Positions 8,749-17,996 of a stretch of 24,884 nt of DNA are shown piece after piece. The stretch is taken from positions 1-24,884 of the forward strand of contig JAYMSP010002334.1 of NCBI GenBank assembly GCA_036897095.1, written 5' to 3'. The DNA comes from Plantago elongata. Lineage: Eukaryota > Streptophyta > Magnoliopsida > Lamiales > Plantaginaceae. The translations under genes were made by a program, and so were the position numbers. The notes below the pieces were generated by a model. The model was not told where the DNA came from. It ran no database searches and was given only the letters and a program-made list of their open reading frames with translations. Position 1 is the stretch's first letter, and every line of letters starts with the position of its first letter.

Positions 8749-9426
8749 TTACAAGATTGGATTCGCCATTCGCAAGGGCACCTTACGAAGACAATCCTTT
8801 GTTCGTTCCTTATCAAGATACAAACTAAGCCACGACGGGCAATTATCCCATATATGAAGATTACATCTAAGATTAATAAAGTTCGAAGGGTGGGAATCAA
8901 AGCAACCAAAAGTTTCATAATTTTCAAACTCAAAACCACTTCCTATTCTTGCCAAAAGATCAGCTGCTCCATTATTTTCTCTATAAATTCATTGCAACTA
9001 TTTTCTCCCATCCTTCCCAAGTCTGCTCCTAATTTCCTCCACCAGACGATGATGGTTCCATGCCGGTTCCTGTTTCCTGTCAACACAGTTAAACACATAT
9101 TGGGAGTCAGTTTGCAGAACAAAGCTGTTAAGGCCAAGTTGATCAGCCAAAATAATTCCAAGTTTAGCAGCTTGAAGTTCTGCAGTGTTGTTACAAGTGA
9201 TTCCCAGATAAGAGCAACTGGCTGTTAAGAATTTGCCTGATTTATCCCTGATAATACATCCCATGCCCGCATGTCCAGGATTATCCAAAGCAGATCCATC
9301 AATATTAATACAATAAGGAAAATTGACAGGAGGAGTCCATTTACAGTTTATAAAAGAAAATTTTCGAATTTTTCCAGAAAACCGGAAGTTAAGATCTTTT
9401 TTAGTACTAATCAATCTTTTATACAA
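8749..9426 (-). pseudogene. LINE ORF2 C-terminus: RNase H domain and tail
   Basis: All four RNase H acidic positions can be read: Asp in NIDGSA, Glu in TAELQAAK, Asp in LQTDSQYVF, and, after a frameshift near 9000 and one stop, Asp in IYRENNGAADLLARIG. A tail of about 55 residues with Trp, Cys and His follows (HIWDNCPSW and so on) and ends at 8749. In plant L1 elements this domain removes the RNA strand during target-primed reverse transcription. The stop before IYREN and the frameshift make it non-functional. Confidence 0.8.
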
Positions 9427-9429
9427 AAA

Positions 9430-9875
9430 GGAAGTATTTATAGCCTTTTGTTCAAAATGAACTTGTTTCTAGCCTGCCGAACAATCCAAGTAAAATTGCA
9501 AGATCAATTTGTTGGCAAGAGTTATTAGGGAGACTAAAGAACACTTGAGCAAAGGAACTAACACCAGACCAATTGATATTTAACAAGAATTTAAGTCTAC
9601 TAAAAGCATTGCAGCTAAAGATAAGATGTACAAGAGGTTCATCATCTTGATTACAAAGTTGACATCAAGAATTATTAATTCTTCCTTGATGAAAAGTATG
9701 TCAGTAGTATTCAATCTATTCTGGCAAGCAAGCCAAACAAAAAATTTAATTCCGGAAAAAAGATTAGTTTTTCAAATTCTACTCCAGGGCCAACTTGGAG
9801 AACTATCTTTCCCCCATCTCAGGATATTATAAGCAGACTTTAAGGTAAACTGACCATTAGCAGAGTAAGGCCAAA
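9430..9875 (-). pseudogene. LINE ORF2 zf-RVT zinc-binding region, multiply shifted
   Basis: No long frame is open, but fragments in changing frames are clear, notably CQLCNQDDEPLVHLIFSC (about 9608-9661), which has the C-x2-C ... H-x4-C spacing of the zf-RVT family found between reverse transcriptase and RNase H in plant LINEs. It is preceded by a phrase like FPELNFLFGLLARIDY. At least two shifts and a stop just before the first Cys are present. Confidence 0.65.
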
Positions 9876-11245
9876 TCACACTATCCTCAACATCTTCCAC
9901 AGGAAGAGATAAACCTTGAATTTCACTAACAAGTTCATCATGAAGGACGTGCTGAAGTTTATCCGAATTTCAACTACCATTAGCTTGTAACTAGGAATAC
10001 TGATAAAAATAGTTTGAATAAGAAGAGCTTTACCAGCATGAGATAAGAATCTATTGTACCAGTTATGAATTCTATTAGACACCTTATTAACAACACCATC
10101 AAAGAGATCAGCTTTCTTGTGTCCTAACATAAAAGGAAGACCAAGGTACTTGCCTTTGCTTTTATTATAGGAAACATTAAGCTTCCCAGTGATCTCATGT
10201 TTTATATGAATAGGGTTTTAGGTGAGAAAACAATTCTAGATTTTATCCACCAAATGGACTGCCCAGTAGCAAGAGCATAGCTATAAAGAAGTTTTTTAAG
10301 TTTATCAACAAATTTTTTATTAGCTTTTATGAAAAGCATGCAATCATCAACAAAGCAAAGAATAGGAACAGGAGATCCCCTAGGACAAGTTTTCATCTAT
10401 ATCCTTTATCAATCTATTAATAAAAAGATCTTGACAGAGAATGAAAAGATAAGGTGATAAAGGATCACCTTGCCTAAGTCCTCTAGAAGGATACCACATA
10501 TCTGAGGAGAAACCATTTATCTTAACAGAGAAAGTGCTAGAAGTAACACAAGTCATAATCCATTTAACAAAAATAGGATTAAACTTAGCTTTGTTAAGAG
10601 CAAGCTGAAGAAAGTTCCACTCAATTCTATCATAAGCTTTCTCAATATCAATCTTGAGAGCACAATAGAATTGTTTAGACTTTCTTTTTTTTCCCATAGT
10701 ATGCAAGAGTTCATGAACCAACATAACACTATCCCCAATCTGTCTACCAGGGACAAAACCATTTTGAAAAGGAGAAATAAGCTTATCCATTAAAGGCCTA
10801 ATTCTATTCACTAGAATTTTAGATATAATTTTATAAGCAACATTGCAAAGACTAATAGGCCTATAATGATTAACCAAGGTAGGATTATCATTTTTGGAGA
10901 TGACAACAATCTGAGTTTTGTTAATGTTTCTATCAAGAGTCATATTGTTCAAAAAGTTAAGAACCAAATTTTTAACTTTTCCTCCAATAATATGCCACTA
11001 GTGCTGATAAAACCAGCTCCGAATCCATCAGGACCTGGAGACTTATCAGTATTAATGGAATTGACAGCAGAAATAATCTCGTCATCAGTGATAGGACCAA
11101 TGGGAAGATCATTATCTTCATCAGACAAGGTAGAAAAAATTAACATCAATGAATTTATCAACAGAAGAATTAGAATATAAGCTTTGGTTAGCAAAAAAAA
11201 CTTTAAAAACTTCACAAATCTCTTTATGATCAGTAATAGTAACAC
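9876..11245 (-). pseudogene. LINE ORF2 reverse transcriptase domain
   Basis: Recognisable blocks in order: DKSPGPDGFGAGF (about 11044), YRPISLCNVAYKIISKIL, QNGFVPGRQIGDSV, motif A KIDIEKAYDRIEW (Asp about 10649), motif B SRGLRQGDPLSPYLF, motif C CFVDDCMLF (Asp-Asp at 10343-10348), and thumb LSHAGKALLIQTIF. Motif C reads FVDD where most plant LINEs have FADD or YADD. The longest uninterrupted piece is 10380-10967 (195 codons). Frame changes occur near 10960, 10390 and 10150-10200. Confidence 0.9.
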
Positions 11246-11843
11246 CCTGGCAATTCATAATGTTTTGGATTAATTTTTTTCCTTTTTGACGTGAAGCTAT
11301 AGCATGAAAATATTTAGTGTTCAGATCCATACCATTAATCCAAGTTCTTTTAGCTCTTTGACTCCAAAACATTTTTCTTTGCAAACGAAGATCATTAATG
11401 AGAATTCTAGTCTTAGCTTCAATAGGAACATAGACGAAAGGATTAGTTTGGAGTCTCCTATCAATGTGATCAAGTTTACCAGTTAACTCATCTATTTTCC
11501 TATTTATATCCCTTAAAGTACTTAAAGGCCATTTAGGAATATCAGTGGAGAGCTTATAACAGTTTTGAGAAAAACTATCATTCAGATTATTAGGATCTTG
11601 CCAGAACAAGTTAAGCGTATTTCTGAAAGAATCATTCTTATTCCAAATGTTCTCATACCTAAAAAACCTATTCTGATCATTAAAAGAGCACCTAGTATCA
11701 ATGAGAATAGATTTATGATCAGAGACAGAGTTAGGGAGATTTTTAATAAGAGTATTAGGAAAGGTTCTTAGCCATTTAAGATTACCACAAGATCTATCAA
11801 GCCTTTCACTAATAAATGTTGAATTAAATGTCTGTTGTTCCAA
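11121..11843 (-). pseudogene. LINE ORF2: end of endonuclease and EN-RT linker
   Basis: 240 codons open. It begins just after a frameshift and contains ISERLDRSCGN followed by the catalytic SDHKSIL of APE-type endonucleases (about 11705-11723). A linker of about 180 residues then includes RRLQTN, the TKYFHAIASRQKGKK block and ITDHKEICEVFKVFF, all typical of the region between endonuclease and reverse transcriptase in plant L1 ORF2. The continuation into the reverse transcriptase is shifted near 11135. Confidence 0.85.
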
Positions 11844-12049
11844 GTAATCTTATTGTCACTATAACCAAAATCCATCAAACCACGGTCAAGTAAGCAATTG
11901 GCAAATTTACTAGGCCTATTAGCAATAAGTTTTCTACCACCAGATTTTTTAGAGTTATCAAGCATTGCATTAAACTCACCAGCTACAATCCAAGAATTAT
12001 GCATAGTAGTACTTAAATATCTGAGAGAATCACATACCTGATCTTGCAT
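11768..12049 (-). pseudogene. LINE ORF2 endonuclease, middle part
   Basis: 93 codons in the same frame as the long frame that ends at 12068, separated from it by a single in-frame TAG (12068-12070) inside SVV[stop]NNPDHS; the family usually has Tyr there. It contains WIVAGEFNAML, equivalent to the GDFN motif of the APE fold with Glu in place of Asp, then KSGGR, DRGLMDFGYSDNKITWNN, and then loses frame to the 11121-11843 segment. Confidence 0.8.
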
Positions 12050-12067
12050 GGAATGATCAGGGTTGTT

Positions 12068-13270
12068 CTAGACAACAGAAAGCTCAATTGGGAGTTGTTG
12101 TCTTGGTTCAATTATCCTCAAAAGAAAGATCCTATCCGTAGCTTCATGTAAAGTAACATCCACTCTTGCTGCACCCCACAGGATCCCGTATCCACCAACT
12201 TGAGGGGTTCCCGAGTTAGGAGTTATCACAATGCAATTTGGATAGCCCAAAGTAGGAACCACATCCAATGCTCTACCATAGCCCATTCTAGTATCCATAA
12301 TGATGGTAAGAACCGGCCAATGCTGCCTTATGTAGTTCCTCAGAGCTTCCAAGAGTTCATCTCTGGTACCACCCCTCACATTCCAGACTAAAATCTTCAT
12401 GGAATTAACATTAATTACCAGGTACCAAACTCCCGGTTCCCTGGGCGGCACTGGCCCTCCGTTGACGTTTCCTATGGGTGTTGGCAACACTAGATTGAAC
12501 TCCACGTTTCCCCAAGGTTGCACTAAGATCAGGTGCCTGAGTTCTAGGCTCCCAGCAAGATGCGTCAGGGAGCTGTAATACCTCAAAGCATTCACCCTAC
12601 TCTGAGCTGGGATTTGAAAGACTGTGGGAAGTTGGTAAAAGGATTGGATACGGAAGAGATTCCTCTCCAAATAAATTAACATGTTGTTGTCTGTGATCAC
12701 CCTTGCCACTCTTCTTCCCTCTTCCGTGAGACGAGGGGGAATTTGTGGAATCCCTGGAATGGAAGCCCCTGTTCCCCTGCTCGGCCCTAAAGACGAATTC
12801 CCAAGAAACATCTGCCTCAACCTTATCGCCTGCTGGGAGTTCCTGCTGTAGAAAGATGCAACATTGTGATTCAGTTGGCCGTTGCTGAGCACCTGGTTCC
12901 TTATCGACCCATTCGCAAGAGCTTGAATCATCACCGGGATTACAATGTTGTTTGACCTGGCTTCCACCCTTCCCGCCTCCTGAGTCCCCTCCAAACTATC
13001 CAGATTTGACCAGTAATGATTGATAACTTCATGCCTCGCCTGAAACTGCGAAATTTGGGAGATAGGTCTTGCCATCACTGGTGTGGTCAAACGAGGAATC
13101 AAACGGTGCTGCTCCCTCAATTGTGAAACCGGAGCCCTGATTATAGTCCCCGGAGTTGTGTATGATGTGTTTAGAGGAACCATGAAGTCCCCTATCCTGA
13201 CAAAGCCCCTCCTGCTTATCGGCGGAATTGAGACACTTCTGGAGACTGCATGTGTCGTGGTCGTTGTCAT
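12068..13270 (-). CDS. LINE-encoded frame: unknown N-terminal domain fused to APE endonuclease
   Basis: 400 codons without interruption, the longest open frame of the LINE. Residues 291-400 are the start of an APE-type endonuclease: MKILVWNVRG, then IIMDTRM where Glu of the usual ET[KRH] is Asp, then GGYGILWGAARVDV. Residues 1-290 match nothing I recognise. They are rich in Ser, Arg, Pro and Asn, with stretches such as RGFVRIGDFMVPLN and LELRHLILVQPWGNVEF, and no zinc knuckle. The segment is visibly GC-richer than the LINE on both sides. The frame stops at TAG 12070-12068 and resumes in frame. The start at 13270 is the first ATG after a stop, but a leader-like sequence with an earlier ATG near 13411 and two competing frames (13029-13355) suggests the original frame began further upstream and has shifted. 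Transposon-derived; no host role claimed. Confidence 0.6.
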   Translation of the reverse strand: MTTTTTHAVSRSVSIPPISRRGFVRIGDFMVPLNTSYTTPGTIIRAPVSQLREQHRLIPRLTTPVMARPISQISQFQARHEVINHYWSNLDSLEGTQEAGRVEARSNNIVIPVMIQALANGSIRNQVLSNGQLNHNVASFYSRNSQQAIRLRQMFLGNSSLGPSRGTGASIPGIPQIPPRLTEEGRRVARVITDNNMLIYLERNLFRIQSFYQLPTVFQIPAQSRVNALRYYSSLTHLAGSLELRHLILVQPWGNVEFNLVLPTPIGNVNGGPVPPREPGVWYLVINVNSMKILVWNVRGGTRDELLEALRNYIRQHWPVLTIIMDTRMGYGRALDVVPTLGYPNCIVITPNSGTPQVGGYGILWGAARVDVTLHEATDRIFLLRIIEPRQQLPIELSVV

Positions 13271-13519
13271 CTAAACCGTCTGAGTTACAACTGTGGAATT
13301 GGTCTGAAGAGCTTGAGATACTCCCCAGAGCAATCACTACTTGAGTTGTTGTCACCGTTGTTGATTCACCTGACTGCTTTCCCCTTGATTTCCTTCCGTG
13401 ATGCTTCCTGGCATTTTCGCTTGATTTTTCGAGAGTATTTTGTGTGCTTGAGAGTAAGATTTGAAGAATTTTGTTGTGAGCTTAATTGAGACTCACTACC
13501 TTTCATTTTATTACTACCA

Positions 13520-15690
13520 GTCTCATTGAACCAAATGAAGCGATTTAAATGCTATGGCAATCAGCCCCATAGAGATCATATTTTGATCTGGCAGCATAGC
13601 CAAATCTTTGTCTTCTTGTAGTATACTTGTAGTATCTTTATGATTCTAATTTGTTCAGATAGTATACTTGTGGTATTTTGAATATTGTCCAATGCATGTT
13701 CTTCATTTGTAGATTCTGGCCTATTTTCTGAATTATTATCTCCTTTGTGATTATTACTTCCTTTATCAGTAAGATTTTTATTCTTTCTCATTCAAATTTG
13801 TTCAGCTTCAACTTGGTCTCTTTTTTCCTTGATTAAATTGTCCATAAGTTCACTAAGCCCATCATCATTGTTCTTTTTAGCCCATCTTTGTTTCCTTTTG
13901 ATCTTTTTAACGTTGTTTTGGCCCAATTGATCACCAGATTCAACTGGGATGGGATTATTGTCCAGGTGCACATTTTGGTCTGATTGCATATATGATTCCT
14001 CTGATTCTGAAATTTCCTCCAAATTAATAACTTTGTCAATATTATGTTCTTCTCCTTTGTCCAGACATTCTTCTTCTTGCTCATTGCTTATAATATCAAA
14101 TTGATTACTCGAATTTTTACTTCTCCCTAAAGATGAAGGAAGCTTCCTCATGTTAATGTGATTAACCTTTCCATTTTTTGTGTTAATTTCTTCAAGTTCC
14201 ACTGAATTTTAATTTTGGGACTTATTATTTTCAACTAATTCTTTATTACTACTATTCTTATTTTTTCCTTTACCATTCTTGTTTTTATCATTTTCTTTAT
14301 TTAAATTAACACTAATAGAGTTATTATTTTTCCTTTTATTATAAGGTTTAGGGACAATAAATCTCTAACCTTCTAATTTTTCATTAACTTTTCCAAGTTC
14401 ATGTTCAAAATTATGAGTAATTTGAGCGTAATTTGAAGAACTTTGTGGATCAACAATTCATCCATATCTTTTTGATTTTTATCATTACTATTAACCTTAT
14501 CACTTTGGCTATTGTTCTCATTAGATGTTTCATTAGATTGTTTTTTTTGAGATATTACATTTGAGGCTAAAATGCCCTATTTTCCAACATTTAACACAAA
14601 ATTCAACTTTAACTTCATAAGCTAAATTGATCATTAAGGGACTGATTGACATGATGGCCATTTGGATGGGATTTTGGTGAAATTGTATTTGAAATGGAAT
14701 TGAAATGGAGTATTTAAAGTGTATTTTAGGCCAAATCACTCTCCATCGAGCCAAATGTAAGTGTCCACTTGAACTTTCGGTGGCAAAAGGCTGGAAGTAT
14801 CTATCTCCAAACAAATCCTAGCATAACTGGTTCGTTCCTTACTTGTATGCATATCCATCTTAATTGGTCTGCCAAGAGCTTTCCTAATCTTGAAAAGATC
14901 TCATGGATCATAACACTCAAGAGGGAGATCATGCAGCCTGATCCAGATAGACATAGTATCCAGGAGACCTTGAAAGGGATTGAACCATGGTTTCCATTTT
15001 TGCAATGCTAAATAGTGATCAAATAAAAACTATGGTCCACTTGAAAGACGATCAGATAATCAAAGATAGAATTTAAAAACAGAACATAAATTCCTTACCT
15101 AAATCGTGAGCATCGATTTGATTTTGCAGTTTCCAAATGCCCTTAAGATGTTTTTGAATGTCTGGAATACTTCTTGTTATCCCAACAGTTTTATTGATCA
15201 GGTCTTTCTCAAAGGGACCTGAAAAACTTTAGATTTCTGACTGATTAAATTCCTCAAATGGGATATGTGGATTTTTTTTGTGTCTACTCCATGGTGTCTT
15301 CCTCTATTGGCATCTTATCTACATGATTCAGCCATGCATCAAAGTATTTATGCTTGGAGGCTCCTCTTAGCTTATCGATGTAGCTAGTTTTCCCATCCAC
15401 TAAACGACCCGATCGAGAAGGTTCCTCATGGTCCTTCATTTCTAAATCATGTATGATAATCCCCGAGCTTTTGGAATGATTAGAGTTATTGTTAAGTGAT
15501 TCAGAGGGTCTGTTATTCTGATGATTTGCTAAATTTGGGGGGCGATCAAATGGTTAACTGCCGGTTCCACTGATGAAACGAACCCGAAGGCACCAGAGTT
15601 CTTGTTGATCGGAAAAGGAAGGTATTTCGGTGATTATAGTCCGAGGTTTTTTAGAGAGAGAAACTTCATGTTTGAGAGTTTTTTTACAGC
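13520..15690 (-). pseudogene. LINE ORF1 (DUF4283-like, CCHC nucleic-acid-binding protein), broken
   Basis: Read in pieces on the - strand. About 15690-15290 gives an N-terminal part rich in Ser and Asn with GRLVDGKTSYIDKLRG. About 15215-15090 gives GPFEKDLINKTVGITRSIPD. About 15010-14770 gives LALQKWKPWFNPFQG, MSIWIRLHDLPLECYDP and KIRKALGRPIKMD, the signature of the DUF4283 region of plant retrotransposon ORF1. Further on is the zinc knuckle. 14202-13792 and 13791-13576 give a long acidic and basic tail (Glu, Asn and Lys rich) ending LCCQIKI. ORF1 proteins coat LINE RNA. Stops near 15225 and 14920 and frame changes near 15090, 14740 and 14530-14210 inactivate it. Confidence 0.75.
14557..14598 (-). 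other. CCHC zinc knuckle of LINE ORF1
   Basis: CVKCWKIGHFSLKC fits C-x2-C-x4-H-x4-C exactly, preceded by LAYEVKVEF, the usual lead-in of this class of plant retroelement zinc knuckle. Confidence 0.85.
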
Positions 15691-15705
15691 AAGTCAGCTT
15701 GTTTG
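15691..15705. repeat. Target-site duplication of the LINE, 5' copy
   Basis: AAGTCAGCTTGTTTG follows the presumed 5' end of the LINE and matches 12 of 15 positions of 8687-8701. The adjacent LINE sequence on the - strand begins GCTGTAAAAAAACTC and reaches the ORF1 region within about 30 nt. Confidence 0.5.
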
Positions 15706-16215
15706 AGTTTCTCTTTGCTTTTCAAATGCTTTCAACAAACTAAAAACAAAAATATCTTAGGATCCTTTTATATATTATCAGTGCTTCCATTCTTTTCTTG
15801 GACTTCTAACCTTCACCTCATATCTGGTGCAGGACTGCTTTTCTTGTCTTTCTGGTTGTGTGTTAGAAGGTCGTTTTGGTTGATTGCTTGATCGCCATCT
15901 TTCAGAGATCTCATCTGATAGATATATCTTGATAAGTAAACAATAATGACTTGTTTTAGCTCAGAAAAATTATAGCTAGTACTCTTAGTTAATTCAAACA
16001 TTGTAAAGGACGAAGGTTACTGTTTAACGACCCAGACCACTAATGAGTCGAACTCTTGTTGGACCAGTGCGGTTCCTCATGGGAAGCTCTCTGGGTGATA
16101 TGTTTGTTTCAATGTACCAACACATGTCCTTTCCCATGCGCTTTTTGCTTACTCATGTGTAAATCCAAAGACTTCTCAATTGTTCAGCTATCCTAAGATT
16201 GTTCTAGACCAATGT
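15706..16215. other. Intergenic stretch with one unexplained GC-richer patch
   Basis: No gene. Positions about 16022-16145 are GC-richer and better structured than the surroundings (AACGACCCAGACC, GTTGGACCAGTGCGG, CTCTCTGGGTGATATG). On the - strand the patch contains AGTTCGACTCA, a 9-of-11 match to a polymerase III B-box, but no A-box at the proper distance was found. ATGTACCAACACAT occurs at about 16113 and again at about 16210, each resembling the LTR edge phrase TGTACCAACA at 22131-22140. Confidence 0.4.
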
Positions 16216-16430
16216 ACCAACACATTATTGAAGAGCAATTTATATTTCAGCAACACACACACACATATTTATTATTGCAAATCACAAATTTATTTATCTA
16301 TCGTAAAGTCTTCTACTCTATGAATATTAAGTACTTTACATTCAAGTACACAGTTTTTCAATAAAAGTTTAAAAAGACTATTGACCTTTCCTTCTAGTCT
16401 TTTCATTTATTGTTATCTGGACCAAACAAT
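16216..16430 (+). mobile_element. Degenerate copia LTR 3' fragment, same family as the LTR at 22140
   Basis: The phrases line up in order with the LTR ending at 22140: TTATATTTCAGCAACACACAC with TTATATTCTAGCATAACACAC, TTATCTATCGTAAAGTCTT with TTATCTATAGCTTAAAGTCTT, AAAGTTTAAAAAGACTATT with AAAGTTTGAAAAGACTATT, then TCTAGTCTTTTCATTT, ending GGACCAAACA against TGTACCAACA. It is not followed by a primer-binding site, so it is a 3' LTR or solo-LTR remnant. The upstream part of the LTR is not recognisable. Confidence 0.7.
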
Positions 16431-16575
16431 TGTTTACTAAGTCGTAATGATCTTTATTGTAGTTACACCCCTAAGACTTTAATCCAAGATACTTACAAAA
16501 CAATAAGGTTCAAGTGTCCAAGTTTGTGACAATAAATGCAATAATCGGGTATTTATCATATTCAATTAAAACCTC

Positions 16576-16583
16576 ATGTCATG
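16576..16583. repeat. 8-bp target duplication (ATGTCATG), left copy
   Basis: ATGTCATG here is repeated exactly at 17449-17456; in both cases the next bases are TA. Eight bp is the length produced by hAT transposases. Confidence 0.7.
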
Positions 16584-17448
16584 TAGCGGCGTGCATGGAT
16601 TGGATCAGATGAAATCCAATCCAGTTTGAATTTCGGATTGATCTGATCCGAACAATACAATGTTACTCAATCAGAAGTTTGATCTGAAAATTCAAATCGA
16701 GTTCGGATCAATCCGACACCGGATCGGATTATTTCGGATTAAATCCGAAAATCCAAAATATTCAGTTTTCTTCATTAAATTATCAAATTAAATCCAAAAA
16801 TATTCAGCTTTTTCTTGAAAATGTCAAATTCTCCAAATTACTAAACACATTGAATCTGACAAGTTCTAATTAACATCATAAGTTCCATCAAACTAACAAC
16901 CAAATCAAAATTCAACAATCCACAAATTGCTACAAAGTTCATAAGGAAGGATCAATCAAAACAGAAGATGAACATCAGAAAAAAGATGAACATTGGCTGA
17001 GGAGGGGGAACGGAGGCGGCTACGGGAGTGGAGGAGGTGGTGGGACGGCGTCAGCTAAGAGAGGCGCGGTGGAGGAAGGCAACGGTGCTGGGCGGCTCTT
17101 CCCTATCCTGATTTCCAACCTATGCTACTCGCCAAAATTGTGAAAAGTGACTACATGTTGGAGTGAATTGTTGAGACTTGAGAGGAGTGAAATGTGAATT
17201 GTGGGGAATGGCTTCTTAGGTTACGGTTTTTGAAATTTAAGTGTATTGGGCCACTTGGGCCTAAATGAATAAAACTAGTATTTTCTTATTATCCGAATAT
17301 TTGCGGATCGGATCGGATTAAATCCGAAATTTTTGGATTGGGATAACTGGTAATCTAAAATCCAATCCGAAGATATCAGATCGGATCAGTTCGGATTGGT
17401 TTTTTGAATTTTCAGATCGGTTTTTCTCGAACTATATGCACTCCATAA
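16584..17448. mobile_element. Non-autonomous hAT-like element with GGATCGGAT subterminal repeats
   Basis: 865 bp between exact 8-bp duplications. Short imperfect terminal inverted repeats: left TAGCGGCGTGCATGG and right (reverse complement) TTATGGAGTGCATAT share GG-GTGCAT. Both ends are packed with GGATCGGAT / ATCCGAA words and a palindrome TTCGGATTAAATCCGAA (about 16733-16749 and again near 17305-17322), the usual transposase-binding layout. Position 16992-17098 is a GC- and G-rich block (GGAGGCGGCTACGGGAG and so on) unlike the AT-rich remainder, which might be a captured host fragment. No transposase is encoded. Confidence 0.7.
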
Positions 17449-17456
17449 ATGTCATG
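17449..17456. repeat. 8-bp target duplication (ATGTCATG), right copy
   Basis: An exact match to 16576-16583, directly outside the right terminus of the hAT-like element. Confidence 0.7.
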
Positions 17457-17580
17457 TAACCTCAATTCATCTATAGAGAGAGAATTAGGTGGAGAATTGG
17501 AAGCATCAATTTCAAGAAGTAGTTTTGCTTTATGGGGATTGTCAAATGTAGAATCTCTTTTACTATGATCATTGTTAAAC

Positions 17581-17643
17581 GCATGACACTTTTTACTAAA
17601 CGCAGGACACTTTTTACTAAATGCAGGATACTTTTTAATTTAT
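17581..17643. repeat. 21-bp triplet tandem repeat in the left terminal repeat of element B
   Basis: Three copies of period 21 (17581-17601, 17602-17622, 17623-17643), each GCA[T/G]GA[C/T]ACTTTTTACTAAA-like; the third is most diverged. The right terminus keeps about two units in reverse orientation. Confidence 0.85.
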
Positions 17644-17850
17644 TACAAAAGGTACTTTAAATATATAAACATGAAATTATATAATATAAATATTAACTAG
17701 ATTATGACATTGATTACAAATCAGAAGAAGTAAATGGTTTTTTTATTTAATATCTATATTGTTTATAATTAATTTATAGCATTAGAAAAATAAATATATT
17801 AATAAACTTCACCAAAAATTTTAAAAAAATTAAAAAACCTCAAAATGATA

Positions 17851-17996
17851 CTTGGCAGCCTTGAGGCCAGGCGCTATTCTAGCAGCCGCTCTCAGGGCTG
17901 CTAGAATTCTGGCAGCCTTGAAGGTTGCCAGGACAGCGCTTGACAGCCGGTCTTGAGGGCTGCTAGACGGGTTCTTTTGGCTGCCCTTAAGGCTGA
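17851..17996. repeat. Palindromic island B (GGCAGCC/GGCTGCTAG word array)
   Basis: About 146 bp dominated by GCAGCC and GGCTGC. CTAGCAGCC at 17879-17887 pairs with GGCTGCTAG at 17896-17904; TGGCAGCCTT pairs with GGTTGCCA (about 17910-17930); GACAGCC and GGGCTGCTAG, then TGGCTGCCC and AAGGCTGAG, follow. The flanks are poly-A-rich on the left and AT-rich on the right. No coding frame. Confidence 0.8.

Larger units (their letters stand above)
8702..15690 (-). mobile_element. Full-length L1-clade LINE retrotransposon, inactivated
   Basis: 6989 bp on the - strand. Reading 5' to 3': ORF1 with a DUF4283-like part and a CCHC zinc knuckle (about 15690-13500), a GC-richer segment fused to the endonuclease (13420-12068), the rest of the endonuclease (12049-11700), a linker, reverse transcriptase (about 11060-9960), a zf-RVT-type zinc region (about 9870-9430), RNase H (9350-8900), and a 12-nt A-tail (8702-8713). 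This is the standard order of plant L1 elements with RNase H. The frame is broken by many stops and shifts (for example near 15225, 12068, 11840, 11135, 10390, 10150, 9000), so it cannot make a working protein. The span is bounded by an imperfect 15-bp duplication. Confidence 0.85.

Noticed and set aside
8854..11771. Several + strand open frames across the LINE
   Set aside because: The - strand carries reverse transcriptase, RNase H and endonuclease motifs; the + frames are antisense shadows.
13029..13355. 108-codon - strand frame overlapping the start of the 400-codon frame
   Set aside because: Ser/Asp/His-rich with no motif. Its N-terminus may be the shifted beginning of the same LINE reading frame, so I mention it there rather than as a separate gene.
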